Source of the DNA: Struthio camelus
Lineage: Eukaryota; Chordata; Aves; Struthioniformes; Struthionidae
Assembly: GCF_040807025.1 (NCBI RefSeq)
Contig: NC_090942.1
Span: forward strand, 39,386,911-39,450,910
Direction: 5' to 3'
DNA length: 64,000 nt
Below the pieces are notes generated by a model, which had not been told where the DNA came from, did not search any database, and was given only the letters and a program-made list of their open reading frames with translations. Made by a program: the position numbers and the translations under genes. Position 1 is the stretch's first letter. Every line of letters starts with the position of its first letter. This document shows positions 1 through 12,653 of this stretch, piece after piece.

Positions 1-3000
1 GAAAATAGGAAGTTTTCATTTCCTATGGAACACAGGAAGCGTTCATAATCTTCTGTCTATCCCCTTTCCCTGAACAACTTCAAGGCTGTTTCCATTCTTT
101 TCAGCAATTAGCCTTGACCTGGAAAAGATGACCTCTGTTATTGCCTTTTTCTCACGACGTCTGGACTTACATCAGCTTGTAGTGCACAAATTTACTTTTG
201 TACTTCTCTGAACTCTACCTTCTGGAGAACATCAAGGTCTTAACTACACCCCTAGGATGTGTGGCCCTGGAAGTAAACTGTCTTGGATAAGCAAAAGCCT
301 TTCTGGTAATACCAAAACCTGCAGTAGATGTTTTTATACTTTTTTTATAAAATCATTAGGCTGAATAGACACAGATGGGGTGCACACAAATGACAGAGGC
401 AGAGAAGAAAACAGTATCAGGGAGCTGGGTTAAATCTTACTGAAATCGCTTATGACTATTTATGTGCCAGCAATAAATTTAGCTCTTTTCTGGAAGTGGA
501 TACCTGTTAAAGTTGCAGCCTCCACCCGGTAGACAGGGTACGTGAGACAAAAAAGCTAGTAGTGCTGTTACAGTAAATAATATGAGAAAAAAGCAGGAGA
601 GAAAACAGAAGCATAGCAAGAAGCAGCAGCATGCCCCAAGCAGCACTGGGTCTGTGGCCCAAGGCAAGCTTAGTGCCCAGGTGCAGAGTAGAAAGATGAA
701 AACTGTGTGTGAACAAACTATGGCTCCTCAGTCGTTATCTGCTACGTGCAGGAAACCAGGCTCAGTACGTTCCTCCCAAAGAGGCAGGCTTACGTCAAGC
801 AACACTTGACTCAATCATCAATCTGTCTTTCTAAATGAAACGACATCCAGGACCCCGAATTTCGGCTGATTGCTTGACTCAGTTACATGCACGCATACCG
901 AGTGGAGCAGACGGCATCCCAGAGTGTACCAGCGGGCTGAGACTACTGCCTCCACTCACAGACCTTGTCTGAGCATAAAGACTGCCGCTACAATGCTATT
1001 TACACACCTTGCCTCTCTTCTTCTCGCATGCTTTATGGAAATTCAGAGGCTAATGCACGGTACCTAATAAATTTAGCCTCTGTTATTTGCCTAAGCACAA
1101 TTGCAAGTTACTCTAGAAAACTAAAAATAAGGACAACACATCAACAGAGCGTTCAGGAGTAGCTGCCCCTGCCTGTTTCACATTATCAGAGCTAATGCAC
1201 TAATGCTACTATGCTCTGCAATGCACTCTCTTTGAAATACCCCTACCGGCAGGATGAGGGCATTTGCTAACCTGCATTTGAGAGCTTACCAAGTGCAGTA
1301 CCATCTAAGGGCCTCCTCCTAAATGATGCTGATCATTCTGCCCCTGGGACTTGAGGTCACAGCACTTTACAGGACCTGGCTTTGAATTTGGCCTATCTTC
1401 AGTTCCCTTACTAAGGCTGCTGTACTGTATACAGAGCTTTAAATAGGTTTATATGAGGTTTCCCTTTTTCCTATTGTTGTGATTTTCAACAAATCTGCCA
1501 AGTGGTGAATAAGCAGAGAAAAGGAGCGCCTCCTCTGAGAAGCTTCCACAACACTTCTTATTTTTGCAAGTTCTATGCACTTGTGCCAGTCCCACAATTT
1601 CACAATGGGTTAATAAGATGTAGGGGGTGTGATTGTTACGCTGCAGGGAAGATGTGAGGCTGCAGACGTCTTTGCTGTGTGGTTCTCCATTTCACAGCAA
1701 CAGAAGTCCCAGCTCAGAGGGAACTGAGCTCCTCAGTGAGCAGCCCCCGCAAGGACATTGACAGTGCCAACTTGCAGGGTAGTCTCCTCTCCCCCACTCG
1801 GCCCAAAAGGGCAGTTAACCACCATTTGGCAATTTCAGTAAAATTTCATAGTGCACTGAGATGTAGGGGATTGCACTAAAGCAGCCACATCGCGGTTACA
1901 GCTGAGGAAACTCCTGCACACAAAGGAGGGCTGAGCCTAGGAAGGCAGCAGGATAGCAGTGAACAAAAGGTAATGTGTTGGGTGGTGATTAAAAGTAAGT
2001 GTTTTTCCCAGATTAAGATCAAAAGGACAGCCAAATTCAACGGTGTTTTTCTGCATTTATAAGGAGATCTGTGTCACCACGCTTTAGTCATTTAAAAGTT
2101 AGGCATCTCAGCCAGAGGGCAATTCCTTCCTTCCTAAAATATGGGTCTGGCCGGGTGGGATGAATCACCGATCCCTCCCCACTGACTATTCAGGAAGCTG
2201 AGACAGTGATGTTAGACTAGCTCCAAAAAAGGGGGGGGGGGGGAGAGGGTTGTGTTGTTTTCAGTCATCCTACTGAGCTGAGATCCCTAACCCATGAGCA
2301 ATTGCTCTGACCTTGTGTGCCTGCAGAGGAAGATGAGCCAGCTATCCTCACCGCATGGCAGTGTAGGTGCGTACAATCCCGAAGAGGTTCAGGCTTTGGA
2401 TCCCGGTTTCACGGCGGTGTCCGTCCAACTGCAGCCCTGGGTCAGGCCCCTGGCCGGGGAGAGGGCAGAGCCGATACAGAGAGACCCCGGCAAGGCAGCA
2501 CGACAAGTGGTACCTGTGCCTTGAGTGCTGCTCATCAAAGCCTAAGGCGATTTGAAACTTAAAGCTTAGAGGTATTTATCCATATATATACCAGCCCCTT
2601 CGTCAACGTGACCAGCAAATAAGGCACGCTTTGAAAGCCTGCTCTCCGATGTGGTCACACACCGGAAAGGAAAGCTGCCTCTAAACGGAAGGAGTGCTCA
2701 TGTGTTGTGTTGCCAGACCAGGCCCCAGGCAAACATTTCAAACCATTAAGTATACATTTAAAACGTGGAAATAAAAGGTAAAAATACAAGCTGCCATGTT
2801 AGAGCGATCATCATTACACTTCATTATCATTGTCTATTTTACTTACAATTCATACAGCCCTCGGTATTGCTCTGGCCAGCGCTGGGTCCTCGGGGACCAA
2901 GTGACGCAGGGCTGGGAACAGGGAGCTGAGGGCTCTGGCACTGGTTGCTTGATGCCTCTTGAACCTCACATCCACCCTCCAACAGGGAGGTGGTGGATAA

Positions 3001-6000
3001 CAGCAACAACAGCTAACGGAGATGGGATAAATCCGTCGGCTGCTCCCAAAGGGCAGGTGGGCCAGGCAGGCTGCACCAGCTCAGGAGTCAGTGGAAAGCA
3101 TTTTGTGTGGTATAAAATAGTGATTTTCTTGTCTTTCTTCAGCTGATTTCTCTAACTTTTCAAATACTTTCTGTTTCAAATCACCTAGAACAATTTGTTA
3201 AATAGGGAAGGCTGATTAGAGATATATACTGAAAAAATTTAGATAGCCTCAGTTGCAACTGATCCTGCCAAACTACATGTCTACACAAGACCTACTTCCT
3301 TATCTTCCCTAAAAAAAAAAAAAGACTCACTGCAGTGAGCATAGCTAGTTGCGCCTACATGACTTAACTTCAGGCTCTTTCTGGCTGCTCGTGCTCCTTT
3401 AGGGATAAGTGTGAGACATAGGAAAAATGCTCACTTTGTTTTGTTTTTGATGGAAAACTACCATCTCAGCTGAGACCTGCTGCTCTGTGGGTGCATTTAT
3501 AGCACAGATTTCAGGGACAGACATTTCAAATAGGAGCCAACAGCTTCTCCGAGACTTTGAAAGTTCACTAGCGCTGCTCTTCCTGAGTTAGAGAGGATGA
3601 TGGCATCAAGACGCGGCAAACTGCAAGCCCCAACCTGGTCAGATTCCCATAGCTATAGATAATATCTTGATTAAACGTACCAGAACATGCCAGATGCCAC
3701 CTGCAATTCATGTTGCTTTGCTGAAACCAATCCTCGTTTCTACCAGCAGAGCCTTTGGGCTCAGTTCTGCTGCGTCGCCTTTGCCTCCGCCAATAGCCCT
3801 TGCTGAGCTCAGCTCCAATTAAAATGACAGCAGTGAGCCTTTGAATCAAGCCTGAACCTCCATACGTGCAGCCCAGTAAAAAAGGCTATAAAAGGAAGTA
3901 TTTGAATTATCATTGTCCAGAACGTGATGTCATAGCAATAAAAAAAATCAGGAAATAATAAAAATATGATGTACCTTTTTCACTGTAAATCCTTTGTGTC
4001 AGATTCCCAGATGGTGCGAATCTGTGCTGCTCTGGGAAACCAATGAAACCACTCTGCTGTACGCTGCTGAAGAAGTCGGTCCATCAAACTCAGGCCAGAA
4101 CATTTTCAGAGCCTTCTGAGAGGAGGTGAGAAGAGACAAACAGGAGCAGGAGCAGTAATACCTAGCAGCCAGCTAGTGCTTCCCAGGAGCTGAGGGCAGG
4201 TGCCCCAAAGACCCATCAGAAAGCTTAAGTTAGGTCCCAACAAGATCCAATCAAAAAGCACAAGGCGTAGTCTCATTTTTCTAGTTTGAATCAGGACAAA
4301 CCCTACAGAAACCAGAGAGTTATACTCATTTGAGTGCGATGTGTATGAGAAAAGTTTCAAGTCTTTTGTTTTTGGGGTTTTTGGGTTTTTTTTTTTATTC
4401 GTGTGTTATACAAAACGCGTTCATGCTGCCATAGATATCTCATGGGTTGTAGTATCTTCAGAACCCCCTGAAACATATGTTCTGCCTTCAAGCATTTTAG
4501 CAGTCAGAGGCTGCACTCTGTAGTATACTCCACACTGACTTTTACTAGGCGGAGAAAACGCTCACATCCCCATGTGGGATTAATTTCAAGAGACGCTATC
4601 AATTCTAAACGAACCAAAAGCCTCCTCTTCTCTCCAGCCTTGTCATGGGCTGGGTAGAAAGGCTGGATGCCCCCAAAAACAATAAACCGTGGACAACAGC
4701 AGGGTTTCTTCCTAGGCCCCTTCGAAAACCTTTCGCTGCCGGGGTTGATTTCTCAACTGATGAGCACTTTCTCATCCAGAGGGATGAGGGAGGGCTGCTG
4801 CAGCGCCCAGCCTGGCTCCGTCCAGCACGCGGCCGCCCCGGCCCCCAGACTGCCCCAGCCTCATCCTCACCATTTCCACAGCAGTGCTTAAGCGCGTGCT
4901 TAATTTTTAAGAGAAACGAAAGCATACAAAACCTTCCCGCACCTAGGCATAACCCCAACCGTGTGTTCGCATGCCCTTCACCTTCCCCCCATCACCGTGA
5001 ACAGGCAGAGGGAGGTGAGACGAGCTGCTGGGTGCTCAGCCCTGCAGAGCCAGGCCCTTTCCCAGCACACTGGACTGTGCCGTGGGGACACCAGGGAGGA
5101 GGAAACCTCCTCTTCCCGGTATCAAGGGTTACTGCCACCCCGCAGGCAGACGCGGGGGTCTCCGAAGCCCCAGGGCTGCCGGCTCTGCCCGGCAGGGTGC
5201 TGCCTCCGGCGCAGCCAGAGGGAGCATCCGGGTGGATATCCTGGCTCCAGCCGCGCCAGGGGCGTCAGCACGGCCGCGCTTTCACCTTCAGCGCTTTGCT
5301 GAATCATAACTTTACAGCTCTGCACGATCACAGGAACAAGCGCATATGGGAAAGAAAAGAAAGAAAAGAAAAATATGAACAGGAACACTAAAAGTAATAT
5401 CTAACAACCAGCTATCACTTTCCAAATATTTTTCTTCTATTAATTTTAAGGGGGAAATCATTTGGTGGTAAATGGGGAATAAACTAAAACCATCTGCACC
5501 ATGCTAGGCAGCTGTCAGAGAGCCAAGCGAGTTCTTTGGGTATAGAGGGCTGACGTTTAAATCCACTGAAGCTATTCCAGCAGTGTCAGACACGGTGATG
5601 AGAGCGCTTTCTGAGCGCTGTGTGCGAGAGGCTAATTCTATCGTCACAGCAGGAAAATGGCTAAGACCAGAAAGGTGCAGCAGATGATAACCACTGAAAC
5701 GACCCAGGTTAGCAAGAAATGAATTGGGCAGAGAGATTAGTCATATGGCACACATCTATTTTAGAGTAAAAAGGAAACCAGGAGGGCAGGGAAGAGACCT
5801 CGCGGATTGATGGGATGAGATGCCTAACACAGTATGTAATTTAAAAGCCAGAGGTCTGGACTTGAATAGAGAAAAGGGAGAAGCCTATAAACAGTTGGAG
5901 AAGAATGTCTTAATCCAAGAAGCCGTTAGCAGAGAGCCGGATCGCTAACTCGGGCAGTTTGTTCTAAGCGGTGAACACCACCCGTCCTCTTTTCGAAAGA

Positions 6001-7864
6001 GGAGTAAACCTAAGAGTATGTCCTATCGGCTAGATTTTTGAGATAAGGTTAATGAGAAATAGGTTGATTTGTACTTCCTGAGTTTAAAAGTGCAGCTCTC
6101 CAAGGATCATGATGTCCTGCCTGGGCTGCTAATGTTCTCGTGTTAAATAAACACGACTTCTCATCCGAATGTTAAGATAATGCAACAGGGCAAATCCAAA
6201 ATATATTTTATTCATTTTATAGGATCACAGATGTGGGTATCCAGGGAAGAGGGAAAGGGGCCGGCATTTATACTCCAAGATACCGAAAACACTTCATCTG
6301 AGTCCAGCTAAACTTTATGGGAATGACCAGCAATAAACGTAGCTACTTCTAGTATCCACGAGTTTAATATTTTTATCCCACTAAGCAACCTTCTGCAGCT
6401 AAAAATTCCAGAGCGTGAAAAAGGAAGTATTTCTTTTAAACCCATTTTAGATCTCCAGCCACTTCCTTTCTCCTTGCTTATATATTTTAAGGAAGGGCAC
6501 ATGAAAGTCTTGACCAGCCCTGCCTGTATTCTGCATTATTGCTCACAGCCCTGCCGCGGCGCCCGACCTTTCCGGCTCTCCTTCAACCCTTTTCTTTACA
6601 AAGCCTGAAGAGGCAGAAAGCAAACTGGGTTCACGTTCTGGCGGGCTGGCGCACTTTGTGTTACCTGTCACGCCTGCTCTCCTACAGCCAAAGCTCGCCC
6701 AGAGCCACGGGCCCATCAGCCAAGGGAGGCTTTGCCGAGACGCTCAACTCCGTGCCCAGCAACACATTACCTTGCATGCACCGAGGAAAGGATGCTAGAA
6801 GGGAAGCAAATGGGAGATGACAGGCTGTGGAGGAGAAAATGGAGGGAGGTGAGTAAAGGAGGCTGCAGCAGAAAGGAAGCATGTGGGAGAGGGGGAGGAA
6901 AAAGCCAGCTAGATCTGAACTTTCAGGGAAAAGGGAAGGAAAAATAGAAAAGGGAAGGAAAGGGTTTGAAGGAACGTGAGGCTGGAGCTACCTGGCCGCT
7001 ATAACCAGGCACAAATCCGTGCTGCTGCTACAGGCAGTCTCTCCTCTCCCTTCTGCCTGGTCACTTCTTCCATTTTCCTGCTAGAGCTGAGCTGGCTGAA
7101 AATTACTAAAAAAAGAGCAGAAATAGAGGCACGGTCCCCCGCAGCAGTTCAGGGGACAACCACAAAAATGCTTGAGTGGTCACAAGGAGACAAGAGGACA
7201 GCGGCTAGAGGCGGGAGCTGGGAAGCAGCGCTGAATCGGGGCCAGATTACGGTGCCTGGGAGCAGCCGGGGCCGTCAGCGTCGCTCCCGCGGGGCTGAGC
7301 CTCGCCTGGGGCTTTTCCTCTTAGAGGCGTCCTCGTCCCTGTAAACGCTCACCGTGCCTTGGCTTCCCACTCTATGTGCACAGGTACATTGTAGCTGACA
7401 CCTGCCTTAATGAGGAAAAAAACCAGAGTGAGTGTTTGAATGCACGGGCTACTGGGTGAATGCACTGGGCAAGATTTTTCTCAGCAAGGACGCGATGATC
7501 ATCCCCGTTCCCCTTCGTATGCTCGCGTAGCTCCCTCTCGAAACCCCCCTTGAGCACACAGCTGTGCACATACCTGAAGTCACCAGCGCTGGCATCCTGC
7601 AAAATTTAATAGCGACGTCTCCAGGTGGTCCCAGCCCCTGCAAACCTGCTGAATGTCACAGAGAAAGGTGCATTTTCCACAGGTCTATGCATTAGGCTAT
7701 AGCATTCAGCAGAAGGCACAAGTATTGCTGTTAATTTCCAGAGGAAGAATTTAAACTCCAGGAAGCTCCAGAAAGATCGTCCTTTTCTGTTTCACTCTGT
7801 GGAGCTGTTACTTGTAAGAAATCCTTATTTTAAAAGTTATTTCCTTTCTTCTTCAGCCCCTTTT
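1..7864. other. Gene-free intergenic DNA, left end
   Basis: No exon could be supported on either strand; all open frames are short and none resembles a known protein. Visible contents are a run of 13 G (2,231-2,243) next to a short A run, and an isolated TATAAAAG at 3,887-3,894 with no other promoter signal. There are GC-rich, CpG-containing pockets around 4,790-5,290 and 7,100-7,350, and purine-rich AG stretches near 5,345-5,375 and 6,840-6,970. A proline-rich open frame across the 4.8-5.3 kb pocket is best explained by GC content. By synteny this is probably part of the HMGA2-LLPH interval, but no HMGA2 exon was found. Confidence 0.6.
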
Positions 7865-8017
7865 TGACAGCGTGTTTCCAGCAATAGGTGATTGTCCCCG
7901 GGAAAAGGGCACTCTTTAAGGCGCACGTTAGCACCTATATTTAGGTGCTAACGTAGCGCCTTAAAGAGTGCCCTTTTCCCGGGGACAATCACCTATTGCT
8001 GGAAACACGCACTGTCA
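7865..8017. repeat. Long near-perfect palindrome (hairpin)
   Basis: The left arm 7,865-7,937 (73 nt) and right arm 7,942-8,017 (76 nt) are reverse complements along their whole length, separated by a 4-nt loop (TATT). They differ only by a 2-nt and a 1-nt insertion in the right arm. The ends read TGACAG and CTGTCA. The flanking bases do not show an obvious target-site duplication, so a simple MITE insertion is not demonstrated. Transcribed from either strand, it would fold into one hairpin of about 73 base pairs. Possible identities are a foldback or MITE-type element, a hairpin RNA locus, or a sequencing or assembly foldback artefact. I do not recognise a family. Confidence 0.95.
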
Positions 8018-10559
8018 ACTGAATTGCAGAGGGCTGAGAGGCGGCTTGCGGTGCCCTGTGAGGCCCTCCTGAGAAATGCAGTGCCTCATCTTTCAAAGAC
8101 CCGCATCAAACTTTGAGTCGAAGGCTTTCGGATAGGATAAAAGTGAAACGAAACTTGTGTGGGTTCTCCTTTGGCCTTACAGGGCACTTTTTCATCCTTT
8201 CTCTTGCATCTGCACACGGTATCTTTTGTGAAGTTTAAACGTTCAAACGCAAACAGCCACAGCTCTTCAGATCCGCGCTGTGACGCATAGGGTTTACATC
8301 GCTACTATTGGCTTCTAACAGAAGAAAGTGAAATTATTAAAAAGGATTAAAACAGAATAGCTTGAACAGAATAATATCCATATAGTGAGCATTTCCTCTT
8401 AGATTTTATTAATAAACTACAGTAATAGTAGCTTAAGTGCTAACTGTTGAGAAACGAACTTTCTGTTTCTCATTCCATATCTCTGAGCAGAGTACATATC
8501 AGCACTTAGAAAAACCATTAATTCCACATACATCTGTAATTTGTGGAGACCTGCAATAAAACAGTAGTAATCTTTGATTATGGCAGATTGCTAGCTCTTA
8601 CCCTCGTGCTCTGTGGTCGGTCCTTACCCTGGAATTGCAGCAGGCGGGAGCTTGTTTATAGCCACAGAATTTGTGTTTTTCCAAAGCAGAAAAGCCTTCT
8701 CAAAGACTTGCATGGACTTGCCATGACATTCCTGAAAGCTTTTTAAGAATCAAAATACATGAAAATTCATTCATGCTTTAAAAGGCCAAGCTTTGTAAAG
8801 CATAGTGCCATCTGTAAGCAAAATCAAAATACTCCTCCCTGTGTAATACCCTTCTCTATACGTACCTTTCTAAACCTTTGTGGAAACAAAGCTTTTATTC
8901 TGGTGGTCAGCAAATAAAGCAGAATTCTCTTCTTCAGCACTCTTAGAACAGTTTTGCTACGAACCCATCATATTTCCTGAATAAAACTAGAAGCAAAGAA
9001 AACCTTTCTGCGAAGGTTTATGAGCGTTTTTTCATGAAGCACAAGTCAAACAAAAGATCAAAGCCACACACTGAAAAGAAAAAAAAAAGTCGAAAAAAGA
9101 GCAGCATATTTTAGGTGGGAAACCTATTTGGAGCAATTTAGAAAAATGCTTTAATAGCTTTTTAATAAAAAATGAATTACTCTATCCCAATAGACACAGT
9201 GTATAAATATTAACATTTCAGCTTTATAAGCAATGCTGATCTTGTAATATTTTAGCAGTCACATCATAGAGCACATTGAAAGGAGGTATGGCCCTTTAGT
9301 AGTAACAGTAAAACCCATCTGCTAAGTGCTGTTAGAATAAAGCAAATGCCTCTGAGTTTTGCCTGTAAGTTCTTTGGAACCAGGATTTCCTCCGTCACTA
9401 TGATATATAAGGGTACTTATTACGTTAGCCTGTTTTGAGCACTGGCCCCGCTCCAAATATCCCGTGAACGGGGAAATCGTTTTGCATGACCTGGAGCATC
9501 CAGCCTTGGGAAGGTGCAAACCGGAAAGGCCGCTGACACGCAGCCCCCTCCGTTGCACAGCCGCCCGCCGCGGCTCTCCTCTGTCCAGGGCGACCAGGTG
9601 CGAGGGCAGGGATCACGCGCGCCAGGCCGAAGGTGCAGTGCAGGCCAGGACCGAGCCGATGGGCTCACTGCAGCCCTGCAGGTGATGAGACTTGAAATAC
9701 CTCTTTAGCAGGGGTTGTCTGAGATTTCAAGTGCATGGACAGACTAACAAACAGGAAGACAAAGCTGCTAAATCAAGCTATGAAGCTGCTATTGGTGCTC
9801 ATGACAGCAGCACTATCCTGGGGGGACAGCGGGAGAAGCACAAAGCAGAATTTGGTCAACATTTTCCGGTTTGAGTTTCCTATAAATTATTAGTTAGGGA
9901 AACACGTACAGTATTCCACATGTGATGGGTTAGGGAAAAGTTGTCAGGTGCCTTCCCCAGATGATTTAGCAGCCCACGGGGCAGGCAAAGTCACTGATCT
10001 TTATGATCTTAAATTGTTACTGGTGTGTACCAAAACAGCTGGCGGGTCAGTGAGCAGAGCCAAGTCCCAGGTGTCTGGACCTGCGCCTGCCCCTGGATCT
10101 TAAACATCTTGTCCAAGGGCCCTCTGCATCAAGGATTTCAAGCCCCTACCAGGGAGTAGTGACTTATTCTTTCAGAGGAGGAGGAAAAAGCTGCAGGAGA
10201 CCTGTATGCCCAGGTCTGCCTGCGCTCGCTCGGGACAGGGGCATTGCTGACCCTCATGAGTTAACAGCTCAATAGCAAAGTTATGCTATGCAACTGGATG
10301 GGGTAGACATGGATTCAGATCCCTAGATTATTTTCTTCCCATGGTCTCTGAATATAAAAAACACTTAAATCAGGAAAGAGAGCTCTGGTGCCCCACATGC
10401 CTTGCTGATTGCTTGGCATCTCCTCTGGAGACTTTGCAAATCTGAATTTCAGTGTGCCTAAGCACCTACACACCTTCCTGACATCTCCTGGTGAGCGAGA
10501 CTGCACTGGGAACATGCAGAAGATCTGACTCTTTTATACCATCCGAAAACCTCTGCTAA
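8018..10559. other. Gene-free intergenic DNA
   Basis: Mostly AT-rich sequence without a supportable exon. A GC-rich pocket with several CpGs lies at about 9,440-9,680. It gives overlapping short open frames on both strands, as expected from composition alone. No repeat family was recognised between the palindrome and the CR1 element. Confidence 0.55.
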
Positions 10560-10815
10560 GTCACAAAAATCACAGAACGGTTGAGGTTGGCAGGGACCTC
10601 TGGAGATCATCTAGTCCAACCCCCCTAGTCAGGCGGGTCAGCTAGAGCAGGCTGCCCAGGACCACATCCAGATTCCAGATGGCTGTTGAATATCTCCAAG
10701 GCTGGAGACACCACAACCTCTCTGGGCAACCTGTGCCAGTGCTCAGTGACTACCCTCACAGCAAAGAAGTTTTCCTTATGTTCAGATGGACCTTCTCGTG
10801 TTTCAGTTTGTGAAG
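10560..10815 (-). mobile_element. CR1 LINE, 5'-truncated 3' end
   Basis: Read on the minus strand, this segment has the usual order of CR1 3' landmarks. First come the motifs encoding NFFAVRVV and HWHRLPREVV (translation of the minus strand). Then comes the GGTTGGACTAGATGATCTCC block, and last the short tail resembling CATTCTGTGATT repeats near 10,560-10,578. The copy begins at about 10,812 and lacks all upstream reverse-transcriptase sequence, as is normal for CR1, which is heavily 5'-truncated and leaves no target-site duplication. It is a dead fossil copy, and its moderate divergence suggests an older avian subfamily. The boundaries are accurate to about 10 bp. Confidence 0.93.
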
Positions 10816-12580
10816 TTTCATTCATAAAGTGGTTGCTCTTCACATCCAACAGCAGTTTGATTGCTAAATAGATGCAGACTGAACACATATTGAAATGTCT
10901 AAACAGACACCAAATATAGCTAAGAAATGTTTGATCATAAATACGTCAGCTGTGGCATAGTCTCATAACACTGTGGAATCTAAAAGTTTTTGGGGAGAGG
11001 AAGGTTGTGCATAGGACAGTTATTATGTCGTAAAAGCACTTCATCTCAACTGTTAATAAGAGAAATAAATCACATTTCTGGTACTACGAAAATAACATTT
11101 TAAAACAAAAAAGGAGATCAGCCTCGTATGGGGTGGGAAAAGGATGAGAATGCTGAGCCATGCCAGAGTTGGTTTTAAAATATTTCCAGCTGAAACAGTC
11201 ACTTACTGCTGCTTTAACTTGGCAATATCTGCAGAAAATGGCTTCCACCGAGGACTAAAGGCCTGTTACAGTCTGGCCCCCAAGCGTACTTGAGAGGATG
11301 TCAAGGTCTGGATAAATACTGATAATAATAGTTTATCCATTTAGGCCACAAATGTTGCAAACCCCAAAAGTTCTGTGTCCACCTTTTGGACCAGACCACA
11401 CAAGGGCAGATGCTCACTCCCAGAAACCATCAACATGAAGGCTGGCACGTTGCCATCTAACCCCATGCCACTCGCAACAGTCTTTGTGGCATTTGCTACC
11501 AGTTGGTGGGATTGCCCAGTGCAGCCAATGCCTTTATTGGGGATCACTAGTTTTTTAATATATTGCAACACTTGTAAAGCACTTTGCAACAATAAATCTT
11601 TTCATTATTTATGACACTTCCCCCACCTTCTCTCTCAGCATGATAATATACTTTAAAAATAAACATTATCAGTTTATACCTTCATTAAAACTCTATATAT
11701 GTTCTTCTATGTCCTCAAGGCATTCACTGGAATCATAATTGTAAACAGTGTGTGACGTAAAAATTCCAGCCCATAAAGCTCATTCATAGACACTTTGCAG
11801 CATATGCTGTTTATTAGGGTTTCCATTAAAAGTATTATGTTGCCGTACTTTGCAACCGTAAGAGAGTAAATAATTTCGAAGGATTGCTTGATCGGAGACT
11901 TCTGTTTTAAATGGAGCTTGGGTAGATGTAAGAAATCACTGGCAAAAATGTACCTAATTGACCCATTGCTATGTATGTCTTGTTATCTCTCATTTCAGCT
12001 TTGTAGGAAGATAGTATTCTTGCTGGGGAGTTCTGGGCAGTTGAAAAGGGACTGCACTGGATTTTCTTTTCAATGCTTAGCACAGCAGGCCAAGCATTGC
12101 CCTTAGATTATAGCCTCGTTGCTCTGGGTCCACCAGAAAACCCTTGCATGGAGGCAGCGTTTGGCTGGTTTCAGTCCAGTTTCAATATTGGAGGCAACTT
12201 GTCCCACTTCTGGATTGAACAACCGTTCTAAAAGCTGCCATATTTTCGCTAAAGGCTTTGGATGTCCTTCTGGAGAGAAATAGCTCTGATATCAGGACAT
12301 GGCTTGAGGGCGCATGGTCTGCAACAGCAGTGTCCGTAGGAGAGGAGGAAAAAGGAGCAGAAATATCTTCAGTAACTGACCAGTACTGCTGCCAATGCCA
12401 CCATAACATCAAGGGTGACTATAGGTGCCAGTCACTCCAGAGACTTCCTTGGGGTTCACTGTGATTTAAACGAAGGGGAGAACCTGGCTCTATGTCCAAA
12501 ATGGATATCTGCAAAGCTACTGGCACTATGGAAGAGGAGTGACAGAGTTTCTTGAAAAATTTGCATTTCAACTTTTTTCA

Positions 12581-12653
12581 GTCAAAAAGAGAACACCATT
12601 TTCATGAATGCTCCTGTGAAAGTCAAAAAGAGAACATAAATACTCCTGTGAAA
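12581..12653. repeat. Partial tandem duplication, two units
   Basis: Two adjacent copies share the blocks AGTCAAAAAGAGAACA and CTCCTGTGAA. The first copy has about 8 extra bases between the blocks. It looks like a local replication-slippage duplication that later lost or gained a few bases. No coding or regulatory role is visible. Confidence 0.75.

Noticed and set aside
3887..3894. TATAAAAG as a promoter
   Set aside because: There is no CpG enrichment, initiator, or downstream exon. Such octamers are expected by chance in AT-rich DNA.
4645..5391. Open frame of 248 codons on the plus strand
   Set aside because: It lies in a GC-rich pocket, is proline/arginine-rich in several overlapping frames on both strands, lacks splice or family signals and resembles no protein I know. 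Composition explains the lack of stops.
10625..10888. Minus-strand open frame of 87 codons as a gene
   Set aside because: It is the translated 3' portion of the CR1 LINE, not a host gene.
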